Shown in pieces: positions 44,900 through 57,468 of a stretch of 64,000 nucleotides of DNA. Every line of letters starts with the position of its first letter. Position 1 is the stretch's first letter. The position numbers and the translations under genes are program-made. Under the pieces are notes generated by a model. It was not told the origin of the DNA. It did not search any database and saw nothing but the letters and a program-made list of their open reading frames with translations. The stretch is from Arabidopsis thaliana (Eukaryota > Streptophyta > Magnoliopsida > Brassicales > Brassicaceae), in NCBI RefSeq assembly GCF_000001735.4, contig NC_003070.9:23359971-23423970 (forward strand), written 5' to 3'.

Positions 44900-47787
44900 A
44901 TGGCGGAGGAGCAGAAAATGAAGCAGCTAAGCCGATTCTGGATTTGGGCTTTATCTTCCATTGCTTTCCGATTGATCTTGATCTCCTTCCCGGGAAATCT
45001 CAATCTCTCTTCCCGTCCGGAGGTCTCTACCCCTCTCACCAGCATTCGCCGCCGTATCTCCTCTCTCTTTCTCACTCCCTCATTAGCTCTCTAAGATCTC
45101 GAATTCAGCTCACATTTCTTCGTTTTGTATGAACATTTTCAGTTGCTGAAGGTTATTGGTTGAAGCAGGCATCGATGTCACCATATGCAGGTCTATCTTA
45201 AGATTTGATCCTCTGTAAATTTGGATTCTTAGGCTATTAGAAGCTGAAGTTGTACATATTTGAGCAGGATCTATGTATCATGGCTCACCATTGCTGCTCT
45301 CGGTTCTTGGACCTCTCACAGTTCAAAGGTAGTGACTAATCGATTTTGATATTAGGATTTGTGATTTATTGAGCTTGAATCATATGAAAACATGATTTTT
45401 TCCCACTTGAGTTTTATTGGAAGACAATTTGTGTGTTTGCAGGATTAAAGGGCAACCAAGTCACCTCTTGTGCAGGTACTTTTCAGTGTCCCTTCATTTC
45501 TGTGATCACATGTTTTTTCTTTCTTCTCAGATTTGAGCTAGCTTAAAATCTTAGGTAGGATTAGATTGTGAGATGTGAATTTGGAAAAGAGATGATCTTT
45601 GAATGATTTACTATTCATCAAGAGCTTTATAGTCATGTCGTTGCTACCAACATTCTCTTGGATACAGCTTGGTTTTTGTTATTGCAGATATATTAAGTGC
45701 AATGCTTCTTCGAGCTATTGGTCAGAAACTCCAGATGGCTTATGGACTGAATGCGAGACTACTTGGTTTTCTTAAGTCATCAAGGGATAAAGGTAGATTG
45801 AAGTCAGTTGTTGAATTTTGTGTATCATCTATCTTATTTCTACTCTTTTCTTGTAACTATTTACTTGAAGGCAAATATTGATCTCTCCTTTTTCGTTGTC
45901 TCCTCAGTGATCCTACCTTGTGGTGATATTGCTGCTCTTGTGTATTTGTGGAATCCTTTCACGATAGTTTCTTGTGTGGGCTTATCAACTTCTCCCATCG
46001 AAAACCTGGCTGTCATATTGGCGCTTTTTGGAGCAGTTACACGTAAGAAGATGATGATACTTGCATATTGTTTGTTCAATAGTTTCTTGAAATTTTATAA
46101 CTGATGTTTTCTACCCATGCAGGACGAGTTCCTCTGGCAGCATTTGGCTTAGTCATTGCCACACATTTATCTCTTTATCCTGCTACTCTGACAATTCCAG
46201 TATGTATCATTTCTTATTTTATGTTTTTCACGTTTCTCAAATTAAACAAATTCTAACTGCTCGTGCATTTCCCACAGATAATCTTTCTATTGGGATATGG
46301 TTTGGATGCTCCTCCTATAAAATTGTTCCTTCAGACCAGAAGTGTAGAAAATGAGGAGAGTTCAACCTCTACTGTTTCTAAACAAGCCAAGTTGAAACAG
46401 ACTACGCACCTTCCTTTCTTATGGAAAACAGTCGCACACTTCTTGTTCTGGGTACTTCTGTGGTCACTCTATGTGTTGATTTTATGTGCCTTATCACTGA
46501 ATAAATATGGTGGGCTTGAGGAGATGTTCAAGAGGTAGCCTCTAACTTAGAAATCTTATTCATAACCGCTATAGGATTAGTTTCCGTTAGCCATATTATA
46601 TCTATAACTTATATTCCAAATCATATAATTATTTATTAAGAACTTGCAACGTAGTGTTTAGGCGATTTGATGTTTGTTTGTCTTTGCCTCCTATTGTAGG
46701 ACGTATGGTTTCATTCTTAGTATTGAAGATCTTTCACCAAACATTGGAGTCTTTTGGTAAGTAAAATAAATTAATATGGTGATATCATTGGGTGATGAAT
46801 AAGGGATCCCTTCTTTTATGAAAAGACTATTTACTGTTCGTTTTAAATCTCGTTTTCAGGTACTTCTTTGCAGAAGTATTCGACTTCTTCAGAAACTTTT
46901 TTCTGATAGTTTTACACGTAAATATTCTGTTCATGTTACTGCCCTTAGCCATAAGGTTGAAACATCGGCCATGTTTCCTGGCTTTCATATACTTAGCGAT
47001 CTCCTCGATTCTTAAATCTTATCCTTCAGTAAGTAGTTGAATTCACTGTGAACTTGAAGTTATCTTTTCTTCTTTGAGGAATTATATTCATAAATGTTAA
47101 CAATGCTTTCATCATTTGATTTACTCTCAATAGGTCGGAGATTCGGCGTTATACTTGAGCTTATGGGCATTGTTTGTCAATGAGTTATTAGGTAAAAGCA
47201 AATACTTCACATCCTCTTAGCATTGTTTAGCCTTTGCATATAAACTCTGCTTCTGTTTCACATAGATATGAAGTTCTCGTTCTTCCTCTTCTGTGGATAT
47301 CTCGGGATCTCTCTCCTCAGCCCTGTGATGCACAATCTCTGGATATGGCGGGTAAGCTTCTACTCAAATCCATAACCCAACTCTTCACAGCAGTTGCAAC
47401 AAAATGTTCTAATGATCACAACTACCTTTGATTTTTTCATGACAGGGAACCGGAAATGCAAATTTCTACTTTGGAAACGCTATCGGCTACGCGTGCTTTC
47501 AGGTAAAATATAGGCCTGGATCCATTTCAAAATTCATTATTCTATTCAGTAGTTGGGAGTTGATACTCATATAGTACAAAATTTGATGATATCAAGCAGA
47601 GGATGATGAGATCATCAGTTATTGATCAAAGAATGTTGTAGTTTTGGGTTATCTTGACTAAAACCCGCATACGGGTTTCTGCTTTTCTTTACAGATCGTT
47701 TTCGTGGTTGAGAGCGTAAGCGCAATGCTAAACCATGACAGGGCGCTGAAGAGATCAAACTCAAACCATCGAGAAGTCAAGAGCTAA
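44900..47787 (+). CDS. PIG-U: PIG-U/CDC91-like subunit of GPI transamidase
   Basis: A multi-spanning ER-membrane subunit of the GPI transamidase complex, which attaches glycosylphosphatidylinositol anchors to the C-termini of secretory proteins. Fourteen exons join in frame to 469 residues: 44900-45053, 45143-45190, 45268-45328, 45443-45475, 45668-45792, 45908-46042, 46123-46199, 46278-46534, 46700-46756, 46860-47028, 47134-47191, 47266-47351, 47446-47502 and 47695-47787. Family landmarks are the N-terminal membrane anchor (FWIWALSSIAFRLILISFPG), SPYAGSMYHGSPLLLSVLGP, YLWNPFTIVSCVGLSTS, SLYPATLTIPIIFLLGYG, WYFFAEVFDFFRNFF and the C-terminal GTGNANFYFGNAIGYACFQI. Roughly ten hydrophobic segments are visible. 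From memory this is At1g63110. All exon borders are my own and exon 4 (33 nt) is unusually short, but phases agree throughout. Confidence 0.93.
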
Positions 47788-47789
47788 GC

Positions 47790-49083
47790 CATTGAAGGTC
47801 ATTGCGCCACTTTTCTGTTACACGTAAAGAAAAGAGTTGGGTCTTTAGCTTAAAGTTGGCAACATGTGATTTGTGTGAGTAGCTTTTCTTTGTTTGAGAA
47901 CATCATATAAATAACAAATCTCCTGTGCCTTTCCGTTTAGAGTAACCATTAATTTGTACTTTTTACCGAGAGGTTTTAAAGTTCTTGTTTTGATCCGCAA
48001 AGCACACAATCATCCCTATATTTGAAGTTACATCGCATGTATACAAGGTATTATCATTTGTGAATGGTGGATGATTAAAGGCATTGTCTATGTCCCGTAC
48101 TTTATCCTTATCCACTGCACCATTAAGGCCTAAATGACACAGTGCAGGAAGGTTATTGGGTGGTGTTTGGTCATTGTTTTCTTAAAAGTCACCCATTCAC
48201 AATAAATGAAGTGTGATGCATTATTAATTTATTTGTAATATCATAAAAACTTGTAAAACCCACGTGGTACCAAAAACAAAAATCAGACCCTAACCGTATA
48301 ACTGTATTTCACACTGTTGAAAATATATGTTCAATTCGATCTTGTGACATCTGAAATCTCCTAAAAATTATGCATATATTGCATGAAGCTGATGTATGCA
48401 TGATTGCATATCTTGGTATTATATATTGTATTGATGGCGTGTGGTGATGGAATTTCATGGCGTTTGGTGATGGAATGCGGTTGTGTATCGGAGCTGACTT
48501 CAGCAAAGTTCAAACTTCAAACTGCAGTTTTCCTTCATAGCTCAGTCACAAAATACAGTTTGAAACTACTCCTTTTTCATCTGTTAAGTTAAGACAACTA
48601 ATGGTTCTTGATTTTGTAATTTTGTTTCTTGGATTTCATCAGATGGGAAGAAACTAGTGGAGGAAATATACTTCGAACTCCTGGATTGCAATTTCCAAAT
48701 GGCTATCATGTTAAACTCAAGAAGAAAGAGATCTAGAGAAAGAAGAATTTGAAGCAAAGGAAGAATAATAATCTACAAGACCTAAGATGGATACTATAAA
48801 GTGTGTACTATAACCAAATTAAAGGAATTTATTTCCAATTACAGCTTATGTTTTACATTAATAAAATTGTTTACTATTTATGTACTTAAAGACAGTTTGA
48901 GAAATATGGTGTTCAAATGTAAAAATAATACACTCTTTTATTTCTATCCCCTTTTACACAAGACGAATTTGGTAATGTACACATATATAAATAATCAAAG
49001 GCTAGAGAGATCAAAGAGATTAAATGTTAACAAGAACACATATAAAAGCTTTTACTATATGATTATGATGATGATGATGATGA
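47790..49083. other. Intergenic DNA between PIG-U and RBL2
   Basis: The PIG-U 3' UTR extends to about 47960. An imperfect 23-bp tandem repeat (atggcgtgtggtgatggaat then atggcgtttggtgatggaat) lies at about 48434-48479. Short frames around it are not convincing genes. The RBL2 3' flank holds a tgatga repeat at about 49063-49084. Confidence 0.5.
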
Positions 49084-50755
49084 TTAGCAGGTCCATTTAG
49101 AAGTTGGGAAACAGCTAAGGTAATGACACCATTTGCAATGTTTGTTCCCATTCTCTCCTTTGAAAAGCATCACTAATGCAACCGTTAGCCCAACCACAAG
49201 TAGCACCACTGAAACTACAAACAGCACGTACTGGTACATGCTATACTTTCGTTTGGTTCGCGAAGTGTTGGTGCGGGAAGCTTCCCAACCGTACTGAGGT
49301 CGGACAAGGAGGACAAACCCGAGGCAGAATCCGGTTAAAAACCCTCCAATGTGTGCAAAGTTGTCAACCCGAGGAAGCATGCCTAATGCTAAGTTGATTG
49401 CGATGATGAACAGAAGTGTGATCAGAGCAGCCGCCTGCCAAAAGAAGCCGTTAATCCTAAGTTCCGGTTAAGGCGCGTATAGCGAAAAGGGCATAAGTAC
49501 CTTGTTGGCATAGATAGTCCAATTGGTAAGAAGTTCAGATAACATTGCTCCAAGAAGTCCAAAGAGAGCACCCGAAGCACCAACAGAGATACTTTCTTGA
49601 AGGAAAAGCGACGAAAGTATGCTTCCACCGAGACCCGATATTAAGTATATCAACCCGACTCTTACTGCACAGTAACATTCCCGCGATAAAGATCAAATGT
49701 TTCACTTGGCGATTAAACAAAGAGAGTCTAAAACTTGACTGAACAATAATTCTTGTACACGTAAAGGTAAGACTTACTGAAGCCAAATTGCTGCTCAAGG
49801 CGGATACCAATGAAGATCAAACTCAACATGTTTGTAAGAAGATGAATGATACCAGCGTGAAGCCACATACAAGAGAGAAGTCTCCATCCTTGATGTTCAT
49901 GTACTACTTTCCTCCATTCCAATGCTCCCATTTTCTCCAATCTGATACAAGTACATATCCGAGTAAAACCAAATCAATCACAAACACCATCACTACAATA
50001 ATTGCCAATGAAATTTACAAATCATAATTCCAAACCAAGCTAAATACATAATTCCAGGAGAAAAATAAAAACTTTGAGAAACCCTACAAGTTTGAGCTCA
50101 TGTTCCAAGCCACTAACAGACAATAAAGATCAAATTCAATTGCCAAGTTGAAAACACAAAAATTGAGACTTTTTCAGTTTGTTGAAAACAAAAAAAATTG
50201 AGACGTTTTAGGTACCCAAAAGATCAAACTTGTTTGCCAGTAACTTAGATTAACAAATTCTAGAATCTCGAGCTTCAACTACAAATTCATTGACGTTATC
50301 AGTAAGGCACTAATTGGGTAATCTTAATTACTGCAGAAAAATGAAAACTTTGAGCTCAATTTCCATAAGAACAGACAATAGTGATCAAATTCAATTGCGA
50401 ATTGGACTCCCAAAAAGTTTGAGACTTTGGAGATACCCAGAAGATGAAACATGAATCTCCAACTTTAAAGTAATACTTACGTTGAAGAAGAAGGACCAAA
50501 GAGAGGATTCTCTTTAAGTGGTTGAAACGAGAATCTTCCGAGGAATCTAGCAACACACTCTTTGTTAGGTCCGGTGATTTTCTTAGGACAATCATTAACG
50601 AACATAACAGCGATAAAGACAGCGAGATTTGCCACTACAATCGCCGGAATCAGCCATGAAGTCCAATGAGTTTCACCAGAAGACTCCTCGTAGAAATAAT
50701 TGTTATTAGCTCCTCTGTTTTTCTTCCCTACTCTCTCCACATCTCTGTTCGCCAT
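49084..50755 (-). CDS. RBL2: RBL2, rhomboid-like intramembrane serine protease
   Basis: A Golgi-type rhomboid protease that cleaves transmembrane substrates within the membrane. Four exons on the minus strand (50481-50755, 49778-49941, 49501-49664 and 49084-49434) give 317 residues. Catalytic elements are complete: GASG with Ser177 (GASGALFG) and the partner His229 (HIGGFLTG), plus the conserved WR in loop 1 ([16 protein letters not shown]) and HLLTNM with its oxyanion-side histidine and asparagine. A cytosolic N-terminus of about 35 residues precedes the first membrane helix ([20 protein letters not shown]). The C-terminus after the last helix is Cys-rich ([11 protein letters not shown]), which is unusual. 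From memory this is At1g63120; RBL2 can cleave Drosophila rhomboid substrates in a heterologous assay. A CT repeat at 50761-50783 lies just upstream of the ATG. Confidence 0.95.
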
Positions 50756-50760
50756 TACTC

Positions 50761-50783
50761 TGTTTCTCTCTCTCTCTCTCTCT
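50761..50783. repeat. CT microsatellite in the RBL2 5' leader
   Basis: A ctctctct run immediately upstream of the RBL2 start codon; GA on the mRNA strand, as in many plant 5' UTRs. Confidence 0.8.
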
Positions 50784-50939
50784 GTCTATGTGGTTGTTAT
50801 ATAAAATCGAAACTTGGATTAAACGGATCAAATACGAAATTCAGGAGAAGTAGCTTACAAGAAATAAAGGATTAGAAGAAAGAAGAGATTGAGACAGAGT
50901 ATCAGTAATCAGAGAGAGATTTAGGGTAAAAACTACAAA

Positions 50940-52800
50940 GTTGTAACCATTAAAATAAAATAAAAACGCTTTTTCACGAATTTAAACCGTTGAATTGATG
51001 TTGAAAAGTTAGTGCATCTAATTATTTATGGAATTCTATTAATTATGTTCTTAATCTTTATCGATGTGTGTAGAATAACAAAAAGTAAAGAAGAGTTTTT
51101 GGTGTTGTGTCAATGGCGAGTTAGGCGGTGGTGCCAGCTCCTCCTCTCCTAGGTTTTAGTACAAGTTTCTTTTCTGAGTGCAAAAAACAACTCAGACCTG
51201 CGACAAGATTACAAAATATATAACTTGAAAACAACAAAAAAACAAGGTATTTTGTTAAAGTAAAAAGAGAAGATAAAACATATACTCCTTTTATTTTTTC
51301 TTAATTGAATTTTTTACAAAAAGGGTTTTATTTTTTTATTTTTTTTTATACAAAAAAGTGTTTTTAAAAGATGGATTTCTAGATTTTTTTGCAATATTAA
51401 TTAGATATTATTGATGAATATCAAATTTCAAGATAAATAATTAAATATTATTGATTTTTAATTATAAAAAAATATAAAACACAAAAAATAATATATTCAT
51501 AATTAATTTTAATAATATTTTCTTAAGATATGTATTTTTTTAGAAAATTAATTATTAAAAAAGAGAGAAAATATAAGCTAGTACTATTTGTAGTACGTGT
51601 TATTTTGTTTTAATTATAGCATGGTATTTATAAGTTAAACTTTTTTTTCTCTAGCATGAAGACTTTTTTTTTCTGACGAAAAACTATATATAGCAAAAGG
51701 TTCTACGGTCTCGATATTTAACTATTTATAAGATTTAATAAGTTGCCAAGGGCTTCTTTAGAATAGTCGACTTTTACATTGTGGAACAAACTATTGAATC
51801 CAACAAAGACTAACTCTATAATCTCACTAACAATCGCTTGGATATTATTGTCGATCTCCAAGGAATTTATCATCAGGCCTTAAATGGACTTCGTTGCAGC
51901 ATATTTCAATGGTGTATAAATTTTTGTAGCCTTGTAGGTATTGGTAGAGTTCGAGAACTTTGAGGATTGAAGGGAAGATATTATATGATCCACCCGAAAT
52001 TTTTTCGTAAAAGGTTTAATATTCCTTGACGTTTGAAACCATATCAATGAAATTAATAAATAAAATATTAGAATAAACTTCAAAGATGGTTATAATTAAC
52101 CATAATTTATCACTAAGGAGTATATGAAAGCCATGTGTCCAAACCAAACTCGTGTTTAATGTTCTAAACCAATTGTATGTACTTTCACATTCATTTATCA
52201 ATAAGACTTTTGCAGAGGTATGAATACTTGTCCAAGTCCGTATAATGGGAGAAATGTTTGGGAGGTGATACAAATAGATGTGTATATTTTGCAAAATGAA
52301 TGCATACTTTGGTTTTGTTGACATATGATTAGAAAAAATGATAATGACCAAACTTGTATTGTATCATTGTATCATATACAAGTGGAACCAAACAGATATA
52401 GATCTTTACAATCCAAGATATAAATTGGTAAGGTCCACGCGGTTTCACCTTAATTAGAAAGGGACATCTCAGCAATAAAAAAAAAAATGAAGGAAATATA
52501 GTTAGACAAATATGGAACCAAAATAGCAAAACTTGATAATCTTCTTTGTTTTTTTCATATTTATTTGCTAATGCTGGCCTTTCAATTTAGAACTAAACCA
52601 AAAAAAAATACATTATGTGATTATAAACCAAACCGGTGATAAAAATGATAAGATGAAATCTTGACCGGTCAAATGATCCAACGGTGGTGCGAAACTGGAT
52701 GAATATCACTCTCACTCTCTCAGCCTATGTGAGTCTCTCTCTCTGTTTGGTTTGGTAGAACCAAAAGTTCAAACCTTTACTCTCTCTGTCTGCAAAAGGT
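50940..52800. other. Intergenic DNA between RBL2 and the third PPR gene
   Basis: Very AT-rich from 51280 to 51600, with a MITE-like tactccttttatt at 51290. A stretch around 51885-51920 reads MDFVAAYFNG in one frame, faintly like a copia reverse transcriptase, but it is too short to call. The last 200 bp are the PPR promoter side with ctctctc motifs. Confidence 0.45.
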
Positions 52801-52883
52801 TCATCATTTAGGGTTTATACAAGTTTACAGAGAGTTTACGATTCTGAATCAGTGATTTTGGAAGAAACCCCAATCAGCTGAAG

Positions 52884-54776
52884 ATGAGGAGATTGTTTGC
52901 GATTTCATCGACGGGAAACAGATTTGTTCATCGGAGTCTTCTCGGAAAAGGTAAATGTGGAACTGCTCCTCCTTCCTTTAGCCATTGCAGTTTCTGGGTA
53001 CGAGATTTCTCTGGTGTTAGATATGATTACAGAAAAATATCGATAAATAGGCTAAATGATTTGAAGCTAGATGATGCGGTTAATCTGTTCGGTGACATGG
53101 TCAAGTCTCGTCCTTTCCCTTCGATTGTTGAGTTCAGTAAACTGTTGAGTGCCATTGCTAAGATGAACAAGTTCGATCTTGTCATCTCTCTCGGCGAGCA
53201 GATGCAAAATTTGGGAATTTCACATAATCTTTACACATACAGTATTCTCATCAACTGTTTCTGCCGACGCTCTCAGCTCTCTCTTGCTTTAGCTGTTCTT
53301 GCCAAGATGATGAAACTCGGCTATGAGCCCGATATTGTCACGCTTAACTCTCTGCTCAATGGTTTCTGTCACGGGAATAGGATTTCAGATGCCGTATCTC
53401 TTGTTGGTCAGATGGTGGAAATGGGATATCAGCCCGATTCATTCACATTCAACACTCTAATTCATGGACTTTTTCGCCACAACAGAGCTTCAGAAGCAGT
53501 GGCTTTAGTTGACCGGATGGTTGTGAAAGGTTGTCAACCAGATCTGGTTACTTATGGTATTGTAGTAAATGGATTATGTAAGAGAGGTGATATTGATTTG
53601 GCTTTGAGTTTGTTAAAGAAGATGGAACAAGGGAAAATAGAGCCTGGTGTTGTGATCTACAACACTATCATTGATGCTCTTTGCAACTACAAAAACGTGA
53701 ATGATGCACTCAATCTGTTCACTGAAATGGATAACAAAGGAATTAGACCAAATGTTGTTACCTACAACTCCCTCATAAGATGCCTTTGTAATTACGGAAG
53801 ATGGAGTGATGCTTCTCGACTACTCAGTGATATGATTGAGAGGAAAATCAATCCAAATGTAGTCACTTTCAGCGCATTGATTGATGCATTTGTGAAGGAG
53901 GGGAAGCTTGTAGAGGCTGAGAAATTGTACGACGAGATGATCAAAAGGTCTATAGATCCTGATATTTTCACTTATAGTTCACTGATCAATGGGTTTTGTA
54001 TGCACGATCGTTTAGACGAGGCCAAGCACATGTTTGAGTTGATGATTAGCAAGGACTGTTTCCCAAACGTAGTGACTTACAATACTCTTATAAAGGGATT
54101 TTGTAAGGCTAAGAGAGTAGACGAAGGTATGGAACTCTTCCGCGAGATGTCTCAAAGAGGATTGGTTGGCAACACAGTCACTTACACCACTCTTATCCAT
54201 GGATTTTTTCAAGCTAGAGAGTGTGATAATGCCCAAATAGTTTTCAAACAGATGGTTTCTGATGGTGTGCTTCCCGATATTATGACATACAGCATTTTAT
54301 TAGATGGGCTTTGTAATAATGGGAAGGTAGAGACAGCATTGGTGGTGTTTGAGTATCTGCAAAGGAGTAAAATGGAACCTGATATTTACACATATAATAT
54401 TATGATTGAAGGGATGTGCAAGGCAGGGAAGGTGGAAGATGGGTGGGATCTATTTTGTAGCCTCAGCCTTAAAGGAGTGAAGCCTAATGTTGTAACCTAC
54501 ACAACAATGATGTCAGGATTTTGTAGGAAAGGTTTAAAGGAAGAAGCAGATGCCTTGTTTAGAGAAATGAAAGAAGAAGGGCCTCTTCCAGATAGTGGTA
54601 CATATAATACGCTTATCAGGGCACATCTGAGAGATGGTGACAAAGCAGCATCAGCTGAACTCATCAGAGAAATGAGGAGTTGCAGGTTTGTTGGAGATGC
54701 TTCAACCATTGGCTTGGTCACTAATATGTTGCATGATGGGAGATTGGACAAAAGCTTTCTCAAGATGCTTTCTTAA
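52884..54776 (+). CDS. RFL-type mitochondrial PPR protein (At1g63130-like)
   Basis: A single exon of 630 residues. About 15 to 16 P-class PPR repeats run from residue 80 to the end, each of 35 residues and in perfect register. The N-terminus [20 protein letters not shown] is a good mitochondrial presequence. The clade contains restorer-of-fertility-like RNA processing factors; I recall this locus being linked to the name RPF6, but I am not sure, so no symbol is given. It carries a strong miR161.1 site (53851-53871) and a miR400-like site (54072-54092). The region encoding residues 75-125 is nearly identical to the broken gene at 25354-27197, and other parts are closer to the gene at 28914, so it is a mosaic. 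The 3' flank is shared with the next PPR gene. Confidence 0.93.
   Translation: MRRLFAISSTGNRFVHRSLLGKGKCGTAPPSFSHCSFWVRDFSGVRYDYRKISINRLNDLKLDDAVNLFGDMVKSRPFPSIVEFSKLLSAIAKMNKFDLVISLGEQMQNLGISHNLYTYSILINCFCRRSQLSLALAVLAKMMKLGYEPDIVTLNSLLNGFCHGNRISDAVSLVGQMVEMGYQPDSFTFNTLIHGLFRHNRASEAVALVDRMVVKGCQPDLVTYGIVVNGLCKRGDIDLALSLLKKMEQGKIEPGVVIYNTIIDALCNYKNVNDALNLFTEMDNKGIRPNVVTYNSLIRCLCNYGRWSDASRLLSDMIERKINPNVVTFSALIDAFVKEGKLVEAEKLYDEMIKRSIDPDIFTYSSLINGFCMHDRLDEAKHMFELMISKDCFPNVVTYNTLIKGFCKAKRVDEGMELFREMSQRGLVGNTVTYTTLIHGFFQARECDNAQIVFKQMVSDGVLPDIMTYSILLDGLCNNGKVETALVVFEYLQRSKMEPDIYTYNIMIEGMCKAGKVEDGWDLFCSLSLKGVKPNVVTYTTMMSGFCRKGLKEEADALFREMKEEGPLPDSGTYNTLIRAHLRDGDKAASAELIREMRSCRFVGDASTIGLVTNMLHDGRLDKSFLKMLS
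53851..53880 (+). promoter_or_regulatory. Overlapping miR161.1 and miR161.2 target sites
   Basis: 53851-53871 contains atgtagtcactttca, fully complementary to the 5' 15 nt of miR161.1; the two mismatches and one wobble lie at the miRNA 3' end. The overlapping miR161.2 site (53860-53880) has two central differences. Confidence 0.8.
54072..54092 (+). promoter_or_regulatory. miR400-like complementary site
   Basis: gtgacttacaatactcttat differs from perfect complementarity to miR400 (recalled from memory) at two positions. miR400 is known to target PPR genes, but I do not know whether this gene is among its proven targets. Confidence 0.5.
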
Positions 54777-54880
54777 AACAGTTTATCCTCGAGAGAAGAG
54801 GATCGTGAGGTGAATCAAGTCTTTATGTTGCCTTACTCTGTTTACTTCTCAAGCTACATGTGTGTATTTGGTTGCTGTCG

Positions 54881-55050
54881 TGTGTGTAAGCTTCATGAAG
54901 ATGACTGATACTTTGCTTTGTGTAATTCATTGTTAGGTTAACACACACGAGATCAATTTGTGAGCATCAGAACAAGATCTCAGACGTGTCATTATTATGG
55001 TTTTACTGTAGTAGATTTGGTTTTTAACCAAACGTATTTTATAATTCTTG
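54881..55050 (+). repeat. Shared PPR 3' flank (copy 1)
   Basis: Words such as gtaagcttcatgaagatgac, ggttaacacacacgag and gtagatttggtttttaacca align with 61426-61580 after the next PPR gene and, on the minus strand, with 27690-27905. The duplication units therefore extended beyond the coding region. Confidence 0.75.
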
Positions 55051-55222
55051 TTTTGAATGATTGCTAGCAGTTTCTAGTTCCTTTTGGTTCAAAAAAATAA
55101 CTTGATTTGGATTCTTATTCCCAGTGACATTTGTAACGTGGATTTTATTTTGGTGGTAATATTTTAAACCGGTTTGACCAGCTCTTTTCTGTCTAAATTT
55201 GCTGGAGGAACACACTGTCAAA

Positions 55223-55316
55223 CACAGATCTCATATGCGCAAATCCAGTTTCCTGAAGAAAAGCATTGGTATTAGACGAAAGTTAGGATGCTTTGAGCTG
55301 TCAAGAACAATCAAAT
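55223..55316 (-). pseudogene. RFC2 fragment: start of exon 7 plus part of intron 6
   Basis: Matches 62178-62268 of the intact RFC2 gene with few differences (for example tcatatgcgcaaatccagtt and gaagaaaagcattgg). It includes the intron 6 acceptor, so it arose from genomic DNA and not from an mRNA. It ends directly against the O-methyltransferase fragment. Confidence 0.85.
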
Positions 55317-55329
55317 CTACTAAAAATCG

Positions 55330-55850
55330 GTTATATATAGGAGTGAAGCATGTTTCAGAGGATATGTTCACAACAATTCCAAAAGCAGATGCCATCTTCA
55401 TGAAAGTAAACTCATATATATTTCATTCATGGAAAAGTTTAATCAATAACAAATACTATCTTCATTTCATAAAAGCCTTGTTTCAGATTTTTTCACACAC
55501 ATTTAAAAGTGTTTTAAGTTTATCTTATACCTTTAAGTACATTTATGATTTTTTTTTTCTCCTATTAAATAAGCTGAAAGATTATAGATAAATGGTTTTG
55601 TTTTATTAAAAATGATGCATTGAAAATATAAAAGGACATTTTATATATAGATACTACATGATTAGGCCGATGGAACCAAAGATGAGCGACTCTTCTTGTA
55701 ACATTGTGTTTGCTACGCAATGCTCGGTTTTTTTTTTCTTAGATCGAGACTTTGCCTGAGATTCTGGTTTTCTTCGATTGTGAAATCATATATGTCTTGC
55801 CTTCTCATATAGGTTCAACATTGACCAACAAAAACTACGGGTGGTTTAGT
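55330..55850 (+). pseudogene. O-methyltransferase fragment: exons 3 and 4, decayed
   Basis: 55341-55405 is a 65-bp copy of exon 3 of the gene at 57547, with its acceptor and a donor-like gtaaac. The homologue of exon 4 is at about 55649-55815, but most of the HDW-to-PEEP region is deleted, so the frame is destroyed. The text after the stop region also matches the 3' flank. A dead partial duplicate. Confidence 0.85.
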
Positions 55851-55859
55851 TTTTTTTGG

Positions 55860-56290
55860 GTGGAGAGTGGAGACTAACCTTGACCTTTTTCATTTGTAAT
55901 GATTTTTCTTTCTTGTATGAACTATTGTTTGTTTATTGGCGCTGTTCATTTGTTCCGAGTGTTTTCGTATATGCTTTAAACAAGCACGTACTATCAGCAA
56001 TAGCAAAAGTAACATGATATTTGTTAATCCCGTTGGAAATTCATGTCCATTATTTTGTATATATATATATTATATAATAGTAGAATTTGGTTATGTAGTG
56101 CATATTCTCTAAATCTATGCTTTCTAAGGTTAAAAACAGGCGCCCATATGGACGACATAAATGTCGATATTTAAGAGGCACTGCAAGTTGAACAAAAAAA
56201 AAAAAGTATAGGCACTGCAAAAGTTATCCAACGTATTTAAGACTAAGGACTAAAGATTCAAAGATAATATTCAGAAAAAGAAAAAGAAAA
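55860..56290. other. AT-rich spacer within the rearranged region
   Basis: No similarity to neighbouring genes that I can see. A TA run lies at 56060-56075. Confidence 0.4.
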
Positions 56291-56297
56291 AAAGAGA

Positions 56298-56402
56298 AGA
56301 TAATATTCGGAAACATCCACAAGCATTCTAAATCTAGAAAACATAAATAATACAGCAAAGATGGGGATGAAGATATGATCCAACTCCATCACAGATTCTC
56401 AA
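56298..56402 (-). pseudogene. RFC2 fragment: 3' flank plus part of exon 7
   Basis: Matches two parts of the RFC2 3' region in the same order: 61931-61990 (aatctagaaaaca) and 62150-62187 (gatccaactccatcacagat), with about 160 nt missing between them. It stops almost exactly where the fragment at 55223 begins in RFC2 coordinates. Confidence 0.75.
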
Positions 56403-56409
56403 GACAGAT

Positions 56410-57460
56410 TTAGAAAGTGTCAAGCTCACCAAAAGGGTTATAGGAGACTGACTGTTAATTGAAATGCTTTCTACACGTGGACGCACTGATATCATATTAA
56501 AACCTGATTGTTTGTTGAACATTCACTAACTCATACCAAACGGTCCAAACCTATGTCTCCATTTTCTTAAATGTTGATTTCGATTCCATACCTACTTTGC
56601 ATACATTATTGAATGTGTTTCTTAAGTTGTGATTAAAATTAAATGAGCACAATATCACAGTCGAATGGTATATCGATGTAACACTTTAGGATTGAATCAA
56701 TATGAAAAGTTATACACCGAATTTGTGAGAAACGAGTATAGCTTAGACAAAATTTGTTTTTCTTAAATTAAGCGGAAAAATAATTAAACAGAGACCAAAT
56801 TAAGCGTTCTTCTTGAACTGAAATCACTAAAGTAAAGTTAACCCGTTAGTAGAGTGTTAACTATTTAAACAAAGAAAACTCCAAACCCAATTGAGAAACT
56901 ACTCAAACATAGAAACAACACATAATGATTCAGTAGCTACCAATATCATATTCAACTTTGTTTCGATTCCTTTAAAACAAAATATAATTAACCAAATAAA
57001 ATAGGTCATAATCGATTCAGAAACAATTTCATATTCTTCTCTAGTTTAGTTCAGTTTCATTCTACCGGAGTTGTATACAATCTATAATTTTATCGCTTAT
57101 TACCTTAAAAGCGTCCTCAAACCAACCAAAACAAAAATAGTTGCATCAATGAATCCATCAAAGCATATAAATTCACACCGTCTTAAAATGGAGTGTTGAT
57201 GGATAAGTACCAACAATTTTAGACCATTCACACTGAATGAGTATGACTAACATTCACATTCACATTCAATTAGGAAAGTTGTACTAATGAACACACAATA
57301 AAAGTGAAAACAAATCTCTACATATTCTTGTACACCAATCTATATTAGATGATCATTTTAAATATACACGAATATTAATTTTATAAATGAAAAATACGTG
57401 CCCATATTTTAATTAATTTATATATTTAGCTATCAAATATTAGGCATAATGTTGGTGAGG
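56410..57460. other. Upstream region of the O-methyltransferase gene
   Basis: AT-rich, with a short tandem acattcacattcacattcaa near 57250. No gene seen. Confidence 0.5.
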
Positions 57461-57468
57461 TTTCTGAG

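Noticed and set aside
48404-48592. Short plus-strand frame over an imperfect tandem repeat
   Set aside because: 62 codons, no start context, no recognisable domain, no splice partners that extend it convincingly.
51880-52351. Possible copia-type reverse transcriptase relic (MDFVAAYFNG-like text on the plus strand)
   Set aside because: Only about ten residues resemble the family and the frame breaks at once. No LTRs, integrase or further reverse transcriptase motifs were seen.
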